Position numbers and translations under genes: made by a program. A DNA stretch of 64,000 bases, from contig NC_071387.1 of NCBI RefSeq assembly GCF_022682495.2, positions 200,362,143-200,426,142 on the forward strand, read 5' to 3'. Position 1 is the first letter of the stretch; each line of letters starts with the position of its first letter. The DNA comes from Desmodus rotundus. Lineage: Eukaryota; Chordata; Mammalia; Chiroptera; Phyllostomidae. The notes under the pieces are model-generated. The model searched no databases. It saw nothing but the letters and a program-made list of their open reading frames with translations, and had not been told where the DNA came from. This document shows positions 10,179 to 21,420 of this stretch, one piece after another.

Positions 10179-10418
10179 ACCTACTCTTTCACCGACATGA
10201 GTCCAACGCAGGAGTGTCCTGAAACCGAGGGAAGCTCTGTAAGTGAGAAAAGGGAATTAAGAGGCGAAAGGGAGGCGAAGGAAGAAGAAATTCCCGCTGA
10301 TGCCAACACCGAAAAGATTTCTATGGAAACCCTGCTCCAAGTGTTCCGAGGAGGAAACGAAGGCCAAGGCGCCAACCAGCCGGCCAGCACCCTGAGGAGG
10401 CAGAACATCTACTCAGAG
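10179..10418 (+). CDS. SPEF2: SPEF2 exon, charged linker
   Basis: The exon is exactly 80 codons, with acceptor 'cccttgtgcag' ending at 10178 and donor 'tcagag|gttggt' at 10419. It starts and ends in phase 0. The peptide opens TYSFTDMSPTQECPETEG. It then passes through a Lys/Glu/Arg-rich stretch (SEKRELRGEREAKEEEIP) and ends NIYSE. The charged, low-complexity make-up fits a disordered or coiled linker and not a folded domain. Readthrough into the intron meets a stop within three codons, which supports the donor. Assignment rests on position, phase agreement and continuity with the next exon. Confidence 0.82.
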
Positions 10419-10575
10419 GTTGGTTAGACTTGGTCAAAGGGGCAACCTGTGCCTAAGAAAAGTTGCCCCAAGTTTGAGCAAAGTTTTATGAAATTTCTTC
10501 CTTAAGCAAAAACCATTTTTTAACATTTGTGGGATTGTAAAGTTAATGAATTTCATTTTTTTTTCCTTTTTAAAG

Positions 10576-10698
10576 AACTTCATAAAGGTATTTCAGGACT
10601 TGGGTGCCAAGAATCTGGAACCAATGGAAGTTGCTCTTCTTTTGAAGCATCCTTTTATTGAAGACCTGATTTCAAGTTATCCAGACTATAAAATTCCT
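10576..10698 (+). CDS. SPEF2: SPEF2 penultimate exon
   Basis: This exon encodes 41 codons, phase 0 to phase 0. The acceptor is 'ctttttaaag' ending at 10575, and the donor is 'attcct|gtgagt' at 10699. The peptide contains NFIKVFQDLGAKNLEPMEVA, then LLLKHPFIEDLISSYPDYKI, and ends in P. It lies only 157 bases after the preceding exon. The sequence is well preserved and looks like a small helical segment near the SPEF2 C-terminus. It joins in frame to the terminal exon at 16998, whose first residues DIKIIL continue the protein. Confidence 0.9.
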
Positions 10699-10909
10699 GT
10701 GAGTATTTCCCAAAGGCACCCTAATTTGGCTGGGCTCAGGTTCAGAGCCAAGTGGGCCATTTGAGATGTGGACTAGCAGAAAGGGGGAAGGCTCTGGGTC
10801 TGGGGAAGCTAAGCTGGTCATAGCATCAGGTCAGATAGGCCCGCCTACAATACCCAAGGGCAGCAAGATCAAGCACAATGGAGAGAGCTATCAGTAGTAG
10901 GGCTACTCT

Positions 10910-11004
10910 CAGTACTGTGGATAGTACTAAAAATACTAGGGATAGTACTCCAGTACTATGGATAGTACTAGAAATACTAGGGATGGTATTCCCAGGACTA
11001 TGGG
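10910..11004. repeat. 41-bp minisatellite, about 2.3 copies
   Basis: The unit starts 'cagtactgtgg', is rich in 'atagtact' and 'aatactaggga', and restarts at 10951 and 10992 with exactly 41 bases between starts. Each unit is itself built of smaller 'agtact' palindromes. Copies differ by a few substitutions. Confidence 0.85.
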
Positions 11005-11324
11005 GCTACATTGGATATACAACAGAAGGCTGGAGGTAGATAATTAAAGCTGGGTGGATGGCAGTGTTAGTGTTCTGAGTCATTTCAGCCACCTAACGAC
11101 CCTAGCCTATGATTGAAAAGTCTGAAGAATAAAGTCCCCCTTGCGAAAGAGAATTGAGCAGACCGTGGTCCCCAGCCAATGCTGCCACGTTCATGGTGCC
11201 TACTGTCTGTGTAGTTCACATGGTGTCAGTGCCTCAGAAAGCTTGGGTGCCACTTCCACCAGGGAAACAGTGCCCAAGATGGGGAAACTGAGGACAAAGC
11301 CTGTAAAGACTGGATCAACCCAAC

Positions 11325-11729
11325 GGAAGGAAGGCAGGAGGGAAGGAAGAAAGGAAGGAAGGAAGGAAGGCAGGAGGGAAGACAGGAGGGAAGGAAGAAA
11401 GGAAGGAAGGAAGGAAGGCAGGAGGGAAGGGAGGAAGGGGGAGGGAGAGAGGAAGGAAGGGAGGGAGGGAAGGAAGGAAGAAAGGAAGGAAGGAGGGAAG
11501 GAAGGAAGGAGGGAGGGAGGGAAGGAGGGAGGGAGGGAAGGAAGGAAGAAAGGAAGGAAGGAGGGAAGGAAGGAAGGAGGGAGGGAGGGAAGGAGGGAGG
11601 GAAGGAAGGAAGGAAGGAAGGAAGGAGGGAAGGAAGGAAGGAGGGAGGGAGGGAAGGAGGGAGGGAGGGAAGGAAGGAAGGAAGGAAGGAAGGAAGGAAG
11701 GAAGGAAGGAAGGAAGGAAGGAAGGAAGA
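11325..11729. repeat. GGAA/GGGA purine satellite
   Basis: About 405 bases are all purine apart from a few C residues at the left end. The unit is GGAA mixed with GGGA. The left third repeats a caggaggg-led block with a 36-base period (starts at 11335/11371 and 11383/11419). The middle repeats a block marked by 'gaagaaagg' with a 68-base period (11480 to 11548). The right end is pure GGAA. Long open frames on both strands here (up to 204 codons) arise only because the repeat has no stop codons. Confidence 0.95.
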
Positions 11730-12194
11730 ACTGCACCTCAGAATTCACTCAGTAACCAAGCAAGTTCAACTCCACATGCTGAACGTACCTCCCCGGGGCC
11801 AGTCCCGTGCCTCCAGCAGCGAGGGCTAAGGAAGGCAGAGTGTGGCGGGTTGTTATGGCCATCTCACATGCCAGTTCAGCAGCATAGAGTCCCCTTAGTT
11901 GGCTCCTGCTAGTTTGTTAGACTAAAAAGTGTTTGATAAGTTTAGGATAAAGCCACTTCCACTTTGATAAACTACAGGTGGTATAAAATGCATTTCTCTT
12001 GGCTTCTCAGTGATAACTACCCATGCCCAGAAATGAGACTATCTAGATTTAAACATCTTTGTATCTAGGTTTATTTGTTCTAAATCAGTGATCCTTTTTT
12101 ATACATATTTTATTACACATGTTGGTAACAACTGACACTGATTTCTAACACGCTGGCAGACCCAAAGCACTCCCAGTAGAAAAAGCAGGACTAC

Positions 12195-12460
12195 AGCTTC
12201 TCAGAACACAGGCTCTGGGAGTAGGAAAGTCAGGGGACTGACTCGTGGGTCTACCACTCCCGAGATGCCTGACTCTAACTTTTCTTGACCCTGGCTCTCT
12301 CCTCTGTTCGATGGGAAGGGACCACAGCCATTGCTACTGAAAGAGTTTTGGTGAGGATTAAGTGAACTTGGGCATCTAAAGCACTTGCCATGGTACCTGA
12401 CACTTGGTAAGCGCTACAAAAATGGTGGCTGTTACGGTTACTAGTCAATACCGAGCACTT
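12195..12460 (+). repeat. MIR SINE
   Basis: Sense MIR landmarks occur in order: 'acaggctctgggagtagg', a central block around 'cctggctctctcctctgttc', then 'ggtgaggattaagtgaac' and 'gcacttgccatggtacctgacacttggtaagcg'-type tail. The copy is diverged, as expected for this old SINE. Confidence 0.7.
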
Positions 12461-14651
12461 ACTACCGATGTCACTAATATAAGGATCCGTGGGAGACAAT
12501 AATGAGGACCAAATTCAGCAGCTGCTCTCGAGCAATCTGTTTATGTTTGCGTGCAAGGGAATTTTTTTCATGCAGGAAGTACGTGAGAATGACATGAGGT
12601 AAGCCACCCAAGTGTGTAGTTATAGGAATTCAAAACATAGGGCTTTTTTGTGTGTATGTGTGAGAAGCTGACACTTTAAAGGTGGCCAGAGCTTGGACAG
12701 TGGAGGGAGAGGAGAGGGCGTCTAGCTGGCTTTGGGTGTTGGGGTGGAGAGGAGGCAGCATCTTAGGGGAGAGGAGAGGCCGGGGCACATGCGTGGAAGC
12801 AGGACTGCGTGGAAGGGGCACAAGGTGGAAGGGCAGTCTGTGAAGGGTGTTGTGACCCCCTCGGAGTAGTGAGACCAGGCCAGACTGCAAAGGACCCAGG
12901 GGTCACCCAGGGACATTAGGGCTTGATTTGAAAAGCAATGGAGAATGAATAGGCGTCTGAGCAGGGCTGTGAAATGGTAACGATTTCTTCATCCCTACGT
13001 GTTTCTTTGTCTCGTAACCACATCATATCCTTGTGTCTCTACATTTAACAGGACTCTTTTAGCAATTCTCTGTGTCTCTTTATTTAGATAGGTCTGAAAT
13101 ATTTAGAAACATGGTTGGCAGTTATTCCAAGCTGTTGTATTCACGCATTCCACAACATTTATTGTTTGCACTGCAACTAGTATGTTACACGTCGCTTTTC
13201 AGCATCTTATACTTTATACTTTCACTAACAAAGACTAGCTTTCTTCGCCACTTTGAATGAGGAGGGCGCGACCCTAGAATGACCAGGGACAGAGCACATC
13301 CGAACTAGACAAGGGGTGGTGAGAGGCAGGGGGTGAGTGTCACATGTAGGATGGCGAGTCACCAGCTGCAGGGATCTGCCCCCTTTTTCTTTCTTCTTGA
13401 CGAGCATCATTCTGTGTAAGAGGGATCCCCGAAGCCCACCCCTTTAGACTACATTTCATCCTATGCGTTTTCTTCCACGTCTCAGGGAAGAGCCCTTTTA
13501 TTTTGAACCAGTAAAATAGTTTCCAAATCCCTTGGAATTGGGGATAACAGGATTCATCTTATATTGCCAAGAAGCGGGAGCATAAAATAACACAACAGGT
13601 AATGTCCTCTGCCAATGGGAGAAACACTCCCTACAAAGCCAGGACCACTTGGGATCATCCTTACTCTGACCAGAATGACTGCATTTGATTAACTTGCAGA
13701 GAAGATTCCGTCATTTTCCCAAGAAAAGAACACCGCCCACCGATGACTGCCTTGGACAGCCAGCCCCTGGACAGGTGCCCTGAATCCAGGAAAGCTGGAG
13801 TCTGCAGTCCTCGAGGCTCTTTTTAGTTTGTGCGCTTCTCTCATTTTGGAAGGAGTTTCATCAGCTTGCAGCGCACCTCAGCGGAAGTCCCGCTGCCATT
13901 TGGGAGAGCGTGGCTCCTCTCTGCACAGGGCTGTCTCCAGGGCGGCAGGGTATCTGACACTTTAGGTTGCTGCCACTGTGTTCCAGGAGCACCTTGATGT
14001 ATTGAACACCCCAGGCTGCCGCTGCGCCTTCCCCAGTCTCCCCAGCCCAGGGCGTCTGACTCCAGTGGCCCCGTTCCACAGGACCAGGGTGGCCTGCCAC
14101 TCCAATAGCAGAAAGAGGGTTTGTCTGTCTGCCAGTCAGTCAGTCAGTCCTTTCTGTCTTGTTCCTCCATTGCCAGAGTGCTTCTGCTGAGTCAGTGTCT
14201 CCAACCCTCCTCTCCTTGACCTTCGCATCTCCTCCCTGTCGCTCCGCCTGGGATCTAAGGAGAGGACAGCGAATTGCCATAATCAGGACTCACTCGTGAT
14301 GGCGAATTAACAGGGAGCTGAGCCTGTGGCCTGAAAGGCTTTATTCTGATATTCTAAAATGAAAGAAGTTTCCTTTCCAGCAATGTGATCTATTCTCATT
14401 TTCACTAAGCAAAAAAGGAAAGACAGACAGAAAGAGAGAACGAAAGAGAGAAAAAAGAATCTCTGAAGACTCAGGCGCCCGTCATCATTTTTTGCTCCAG
14501 ATATCCATGCACAAGTAAATAGATCACATTTTAAAGTGAACTCTAACCACAGTGATGTTATTTGAAGATCTCTCAAGATAAGTAGAGCAAAAGCTAGAGT
14601 GTGGTTTTTCTGGTTAAAAGTTGTTTGCTGTTACAAACAGTGGGAAGTGAA

Positions 14652-14685
14652 GGTTGTTGCCTAACAGCTCTGTTGGGCAACAGCT
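14652..14685. other. Near-perfect hairpin in SPEF2 intron
   Basis: Arms gttgcctaaca (14656-14666) and tgttgggcaac (14671-14681) pair over 11 positions with one G-U in RNA, around a four-base gctc loop. Outer bases extend the stem with mixed Watson-Crick and wobble pairs. It is short for a microRNA precursor, and I see no similarity to a known one. Confidence 0.6.
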
Positions 14686-14829
14686 GTTTACGAGGTTCGT
14701 GTTTGGAAGCAGGAACATTTTTTAACTACATCTTTGAAAAAGCTGAGTGGGCGTAATTATTTTCATATGTCTTGTTTGTGCCCCTGCTAGGGGGTGGCCG
14801 GGCTTTGTGGTGAGGAGGGCAGGCCCAGT

Positions 14830-15045
14830 ACCACACGGATCGTTGGACTCACACCCACACACTGCGCCATCTCAGGCCAGTGGCCCCGCTGCGCCTTGGT
14901 TTCCCCATCTGTAAAATGGGGTTTCCTATCATACATACCCCATATGGTCCCTATATGGATTAAGTTACTTAACACACATAAAAGTGCTTGGCACATAAGC
15001 ATCGCTCAATAAATGTTAGATATTATTATCATTACCTTTATTGTT
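14830..15045 (+). repeat. MIR SINE
   Basis: Clear sense MIR: 'cttggtttccccatctgtaa' followed by 'aaatgggg', then 'ggattaagttacttaacaca', 'aaagtgcttggcacataagc' and 'gctcaataaatgtta'. It is one of the best preserved MIRs in the window. Confidence 0.85.
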
Positions 15046-15227
15046 AGTGCAGTGTTGGTAACTGCAGTACACAGGAAACATGTCTGAGCTGTGTAACATT
15101 ACCTGTGGAAGAACTAAAAAGCTGGTGTGTCACCTCTCGAATTCAGAATCTGCTCCTGGAAGGACAGAAAGCTGTCCCCAGTACAGGGCCACGGTGACAG
15201 AAGATCCAAACTGAAGCCCCCAGGAAA

Positions 15228-15272
15228 ACCTATGTGGGAAATACCTGTGTGGGAAATACCTGTGTGAGAAAT
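15228..15272. repeat. 15-bp tandem triplicate
   Basis: Three consecutive units of acctgtgtgggaaat (first unit 'acctatgtg', last unit 'gagaaat') lie head to tail with exact 15-base spacing. Confidence 0.9.
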
Positions 15273-16689
15273 CCAGATTTTATGTTGGATTTTATAGTTA
15301 TTCAATTGAAGTCACTTATTTAACTTCTACTTTCATAAATCTTATACAAGTTATTTTCAAGTAGGGTTCCTAAATTATTAAAAAAACGCTCTGGTGAAAG
15401 GAGACAAGGTCGGTGAGAACACTGTCACCGGGTTATTAGTGAGTAAAGTCAGTTAATTTCCTATGACATACACGTTTACAAATGCAAATGAACACATGGT
15501 TTTCTACACCAGCCTAACAAATGGAGTTTCTTACAATGAAATGAACGCGTGCTAAGTAAATGGAAATCTCTTTCAGCAAACCTCTAAACCAAGCACAGTG
15601 CCTTCAAATTACGGTTTCCATTCAGTAAGAGAGAATCTTCTAGTGGTAAAATCAGAACGTTACAGGAACATTTCTGTGAAGATCAAACGACGTGAGGACG
15701 AACGCCTGTCAGATTGTGACTTGCAGGGACTTTCTCCTGTTTGGTCGTCAAGGTATCTGACTTCAAGTGCACGCCAACCTCCCCCTTTGTCTTTGTAACA
15801 GACACGGTGGATATGGTGGCTGCTTTAGTGCTTTGCGTTTTCAAAGCACAGGCCAAACGTTTCCTCTCCCTCAGCCACGCGTTTCTCAGTTAACTGCTCC
15901 TGAGGCTTATGGCCCGTGCTTTCAGCTATAGCCACGCTTGGTTTAAATATCTGGCATTTGTCATTCTCCCCGTGCTACAGAGTGTCAGAGCACCGCAGGG
16001 CCGCTCATCCCTCAACCTCCAGGCTGACAGTCAACAGCTTCGGTTCTCGTAAGTGTCTCTTCAGAGAAGACGGGCTCTTCAGAGTTGCCCTGGGGAGGGC
16101 CAGTCGCAGCGAGCGGCCTTCCTCTTTCACTCGGCTCCCTCCGCAGTGGCCTTTGGCTGCAGAACATCTGTGTCTTCAAAGAAAAGTTCCCTCAAGACAA
16201 TGATTCATTATGATTCCTGGCAGGGACTGGTGTCAGCAGTGTGCGTGTCACCCGGCAGAACTAACTCATGTCTTCGTGAGTGAAATGCCCACAGTCAGAC
16301 TGAAACCTCTGGAACTCAGCTCTGAAGAAAAGAAACTCGTACCCTTAAAACACTTCCCTGAGCTTGTGGGGGGAAAGAGACCTGGAAACCGTGTGAACAT
16401 AATTCTACTTTTTCCGCATGTGTTTGTATCCCTTCTACATTGTGATAGCATTTTAAGTTTGTTTTTAAAAATATCTGTGATTTAAAATGTAAGTAAGTTG
16501 GGTATTTTAAGTGGATAATAATATATTCTTCTATCCTGGATATTAAAAAAAATAAAACATAAAGAAATGAGGGCGTCCCCGTCCCATTGATAATCTGCTG
16601 GCCTAAAATTCTACAGATCCGCAGGCAGGATTAACTTGGCCTCAGAATTTTCCTTTAATAGAAGGTGAATCCTGTTTTTTATTTATTAA

Positions 16690-16865
16690 TAGGGAAATAA
16701 CCTGTGACTTGCCCATTATGTGCCAGACCCTGTGTAACTGCTTCTGTCAATGTCATTTAATCTAAAGTGACAATTCTATTATTAGATGAGGAAAAGCAGG
16801 CTCCAAGCTCTCTGATAGCTTTCCTAGTCCACAGCAAGTAAGTTGCAGAGCAGGATTCAAACTAA
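16690..16865 (-). repeat. MIR SINE, antisense
   Basis: The plus strand reads 'tattatgtgccagaccctgt'-type tail complement, then 'gtcatttaatct', 'tattagatgaggaaa', and 'agcaagtaagttgcagagc'. This is the reverse order of MIR landmarks. Confidence 0.7.
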
Positions 16866-16997
16866 ATAGAGAACAATTTTATCAAAGGGAAAAAATAAAA
16901 ACCAGCTTACTGTTTAATCACTGCCATACATTAGATGATCATTAACCCTAAATCACTTAAAGATGTTTGTAACTTCTCTTTGAATCTCTTCTCTTAG

Positions 16998-17087
16998 GAT
17001 ATTAAAATAATCCTCCAAAGGACTGAGCATGTACAAGGAAGTGATGAAGAGAGATCTCCTTCAAGACTTATGGAGGAAAAGAAATGA
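16998..17087 (+). CDS. SPEF2: SPEF2 terminal coding exon and stop
   Basis: The acceptor 'tctcttag' ends at 16997. Thirty codons follow in phase 0: DIKIILQRTEHVQGSDEERS, then PSRLMEEKK and TGA at 17085-17087. The basic and acidic tail is typical of the C-terminal end of this axonemal protein, and I recognise it as the SPEF2 C-terminus. It continues the frame left by the exon at 10576. The 3' untranslated region must follow, but no AATAAA is visible within the next 1.4 kb, so the polyadenylation site is not assigned. An AATACA variant near 17287 is a weak candidate. Confidence 0.9.
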   Translation, partial: DIKIILQRTEHVQGSDEERSPSRLMEEKK

Positions 17088-18029
17088 GAGCCAAAGAGTA
17101 GGGTGTGGTTTTTATCATTCGGCAATGAATCTTCTACCATCAAATCTCAGCATGGCGTCTGTCACATATGTTGTTGTTGCAAGTGTAGAAACGACCCCTA
17201 CCAGGTTACGAGGGGCGAATGGATCAAAGGTCTACTTTCTTAACCCACAGAATAACAGTCTGTAACAAATCTTAAATTTCTGAGCAAAAATACAAAGCAA
17301 GAAAGAATGCATTTTAAGGTGATTCTGAAAAATAGAAGGCACCAGAAGGTGTTCAGAAATGAACACATGAGCGATCCCTGTGAGAAATATCTAGAAGAGG
17401 CACAGGCAGTGAAAACCCCCCAAAGCTCCACACCAGGGCAGGCCCACAGCAGCCTCCTGCAGTCCTTGTTCTGTGTGCAGTAAAATTCCAAGGTGCGTTC
17501 CACTAGCCTAGGAGAAGGCCCCGTTATCAACCGCTGGGACAGCCATGCTCCTATGCTGTATTCATAATTCTTTCACAATAGGATACACTGTTTCCTGAAT
17601 AGATAGATGTAAAATTGTATCTTTTTGGTTATGTTAATTCGCAAATCAAATTCAGTGTTACTTATCTGAAGAAAATGTTTTTGTTTGGGGCCGGGGTGAT
17701 ACTGTGTTCTCAGCGGCTGGGCTATGAAACACCCTCTGGGCTCCCACCCTGGCTACTCCTTCTGAGGACGGCTTGCTGCATCCTTCTGTTGTACACGTCG
17801 CTGGAACTCCTGCGTGTCAGGAGGCCCCGGCACTCAGTCTCTTCTGCCTACAGTCCGTCCCTATGTGATTCGTCCATTTCCATGATGTCTGGATATTAGT
17901 GTAGAAGCTGATGCTGAAACTGTTATTCCCATCTCCCCTGCAAACATCTCTTTACTGTCTGCGTGATTACCGCACGGGTAGGTCATAGTTATCACAAACA
18001 CAGGCCCACAGCCGACAGAAGAAGCCTTT

Positions 18030-18535
18030 TATATATAACGCAAGTCAGGCCGTGTCACCCCTCTGCTCCAGTCCCCGATTGGCCCCCACCTCGTGCAGAG
18101 TCCGGTCGAAGCCCTCACCTTGATCCTACCCCTTGCTTCCTCTCTGGTCTCATCTCTTGCTATTCTCCCTCTTGCCCATTCTCCTTAAGGAACAAATCCA
18201 CCTTGTTGATCCTGGAACACTCCTGCCTTGGGGCCTTCGCACTTTCTTTTCTCTCTGCCTGGAATGATTTTCTCCCAAAATCTCTCCACTGACTTCCTTC
18301 AGTTCTCCATTCCAATGACACCTTGTCAGTAAGGCTCTCCCTGAACGCATAACACAAAACAGGAGTAGCCCACCACGCCCACAGCTCGCCCCCACGCCAG
18401 TGTTCTCCGTTGTACTGCCCCACGTCTGACAAGCACGTGTGTACTCTTCTGCCTGTCTGTCACTCCACTAGATTTTAAGTTCCACGATATCAGGCACTTT
18501 GTATTACTTTCTTCACTGCTATGCTCCAGAACCTA
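18030..18535 (+). repeat. L2 LINE 3' region
   Basis: Sense L2 landmarks: 'gtgtcacccctctgctccag', 'ccttggggccttcgcacttt', 'tgcctggaatgattttctc', 'tgacaccttgtcagtaaggc', and 'actagattttaagttccacg'. This order is the L2 3' region up to just before its terminal repeat. Confidence 0.75.
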
Positions 18536-19839
18536 AGACTAAAATAACAACCAGCTTTAAATTGCGTTGATACATTTCTGCAGAATGTGTGACAATGTCA
18601 CTTTTAGATTGCTCAGTAAAACAATAAACAATGCAAAGACAATTTCTATTGTAGATGGGAATTCTATTCTATTTCTAGAGAGTGACACACCTCATTTGCT
18701 TCTTATGGGCTCAGATCTACCCAAGTACACCTTTCTTCCCAAAACCCCTGTCTTCAAGATGAACATTCATGACCTGGAAGCACGCTTGCGAACTGGAGAA
18801 GAAAGCCTGTCAGAGATTTCAAAATTTCAACTTAGCTGATTCTCATGCAATCCTAACTATTGCTGGAAAGTTCTGGTTATTCCAGAGAAGGGAACAGAGG
18901 AATACAGATGTCCCCCACTAACCTCACATCACACCACTTCTCTTTTATGAAAGACCTACATTAACACAGTAACAGCTTTTTCAAAAAGTAAAAAATCCTT
19001 TTTGGATTTTGTTTCTCTTCTCTTTCTTCCCCTAAATAGGTCTCTACCTCCTTCACACCTGACTTTCAATGTTCACTTATCAAAGACCCATTTCTTCATC
19101 TTTAATAAAGATTGATGTTTTAGGTTAATTCCTGGAAAACCTGCAAGGGAGTCACCACTTCCGGTCAGTCACGGGTCCAGGATGTGTCAGCATGGACTGC
19201 TCGAAATCCCTGCTTCCGGGTCCCTTCCCGCCAGCATAACATCAGCCTCATGGGACTTCATGCCAACTATGGCCGCCTTCTCTCCAACCCCATGTAACTC
19301 ACCCTCCCAACTGTCGCCCTCTTCCGCACCTCTTCTCACTCTCTCCCTCTCACACTAGATACTACCACACCCTCCAGCTCTTGCTTTTGTGGGATGGACC
19401 TGAACGCTCATCCTGGCTGCTCTCCCCCGGACGTCCGTGCGGCGCTCTGCAGGATCGTTTATGGTGTCTTCAAGTGCCCTTAGGAACACGGTAAACAGAT
19501 ACAGATTGAATGCGAAGACAAGGGGGTTTGTGTCCGAGGCGAGTATTGGTGGAATGACGTCAGCAAGCACAGAAGGCTCATCAGAGGAATAATTCATCAT
19601 CTCCCTTCCTCAATGGAATGGGAACTACAGGAGATGCTGACGCTGTCTGTCTTTTTACCTCTGTGATATAAAACATCAAAGAATGTCAAAGAAAGATATA
19701 GAATCCATGCAAATTATAATTATGGTTGACACAATGTTGGAAGAGATTTGAATTAAATTGTGTTTAATAAGAGAAAGAAGACCCGATAACAAGGCTAAGA
19801 TACCGATCATAGGTAAGAGCAGATACAGTAACGATAGCA

Positions 19840-20040
19840 AATATCACCAAGGGCTTACAATGAGCCAAGTAGTGTGCTGAGTGCCATTGGAGTCATTTTG
19901 TCATTTAGTTCTCATGACTCTGTGGAATGCTTATTCCTCAGATTGCCATTCACATATAATGAAAATGACATTTAGAGGTTCCGTAACTTGCCCAAAGTCA
20001 CCCAGTTGGTAAATAACAGACACAGACTAGAAACCCAGTA
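19840..20040 (-). repeat. MIR SINE, antisense
   Basis: Plus strand shows 'ttacaatgagccaagtag' and 'gtgctgagtgcc', then 'catttagttctcatgac', and 'cttgcccaaagtcaccca' with 'gttggtaaataac'. These are MIR landmarks in reverse order. Confidence 0.75.
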
Positions 20041-21059
20041 TAAACCTCATTCCTCTTACCTAGTTTGCTCATCTTTGGTACAAATAACCAGCTACACAAG
20101 CACAGAACAGAGGAAGTATGGCTTAGCGGTATTTAAAAATAAAAACAAAAGGTTGTGGTCCAAGTCAATTGAACCTACTTTGCTGTGGTGTGGCCCCTGC
20201 AGAATCCAGTGTCCTTGTGGTTATAAGGGAAATGCAGATTTCCCTCTGACCTACGATGGTCAGACCTGAGCTGCCTTTCTGCCGGCAGTTCTTGGCCACA
20301 CACTTTAATATGAGCCGATGTGTGTATTCAGAAGTGAGGGAACTCAAAATCCCTTAGCCTGCGCCTTGACTAGAGAAGCTTCCAACGTAAAGGGATGGGG
20401 AGCCATCCCAACTGTTTGCAAAGCTGCCCAGCCTAAGTATGGTTTTTGTGGTCCCCGGGGCTGAACCAACACTGCAGTAAATGTTGCATCGTGACAGATG
20501 GCCGCTGACCGCATGGATCTACACACCCCTGCTGTCTGCAGTTCTCTGAGAGAGGCAGTAGACTTCGTGGCAGGGAAGGTGGCAGTGGTGACAGAAGCCC
20601 AGGCCTTGACCCCTTTGTCCTGCTCCTATTGCAATTCTCTCTCTCCTGACTCAGCTTCTCAGCTCTGCCACCCCAACGTCCACCTCCCCGAAGGGCCCTT
20701 TCAGCTGGGTCTCCCTCACGTGCAGATCTCCACTTTCCTCAGAGCACTGACCAGGCTTAGCTCACCGAGCACACCCCATGGGTCTCCGCTCTAGAATTCT
20801 CCTCTTGGAGCCCAATACCATCCTCCGGCCCCTCTGCTGTCACCCTGCTCAGGCCAGCCCGTGGTTCCCTAAGGGGGAGCAGAAGGGATGCAGATATTGG
20901 GTGGGGCATTTGGTAGAATGAACGTTCTCTGGGAAGAGCCCCTCCTCCTAACTCCCCATCCTGTATTAGGGCGTGGCCTGCGGTCTCCTGCTCTCCCACA
21001 CACAATCCTCCAGCCAACTCCCTGCCTCCTCATTCGTTCTCCCCCTCTGCACCCAAGTC

Positions 21060-21420
21060 TTACTGACTTCTCCTTATAAATGTCTCTCTCATCTCTCCTC
21101 TCTTTTTGGTCCCCACAGTGTACACCTTATTTCAAAATCTTTCTTCTGGACAATTGCAATAGCCCTCAATTATCCCCCTGCTTCCTGCATCTTCTCCCAA
21201 GTCCTTCATATCCTACCCAAACCCAGCCTCTACATTGCTCCCAAATACCTGGAACACACTTTTGCTTAAAAACCCTCCTTCTGAGCCCTTGCTATCAAAT
21301 ATATTACACAGCTCTTAGAATGTTATTTAGCATCTGATTCTCTTCCATGCTTATCTTTTTCTGGCACTAAAGTTCACACACAGCCACTCAACACAGCTCC
21401 TAGTCTTCATTAGATATTCA
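21060..21420 (+). repeat. L2 LINE fragment
   Basis: The block around 'acaattgcaatagccctcaa', 'ttcctgcatcttctcccaag', and 'ctggaacacacttttgc' matches the L2 region upstream of its 3' end. The element may start earlier, since 'ctcctattgcaattctctct' near 20625 is similar. Boundaries are approximate. Confidence 0.5.

Larger units (their letters stand above)
10699..16997 (+). other. SPEF2: Last SPEF2 intron, tandem repeats and MIRs
   Basis: The 6.3-kb intron holds a 41-bp minisatellite, the large GGAA/GGGA satellite, two plus-strand MIRs, a 15-bp triplicate, one minus-strand MIR, and a near-perfect hairpin. I see no exon in it. Open frames across 15598-16485 have no recognisable similarity and no clean splice context. 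Confidence 0.65.

Noticed and set aside
11141..11755. Open frames of 204 codons (+) and 182 codons (-) across the purine satellite
   Set aside because: They encode only Gly/Arg/Lys/Glu or Leu/Pro/Ser/Phe repeats that follow from GGAA/GGGA units lacking stops; no gene context.
15598..16485. Possible extra SPEF2 exons
   Set aside because: Frames here do not join in phase with clear acceptor and donor pairs, and the exons at 10576 and 16998 already join directly in phase 0.
19355..19600. 81-codon minus-strand frame in a GC-richer patch
   Set aside because: Considered as a retrocopy fragment, but no parent gene recognised and no A-rich tail or duplication.
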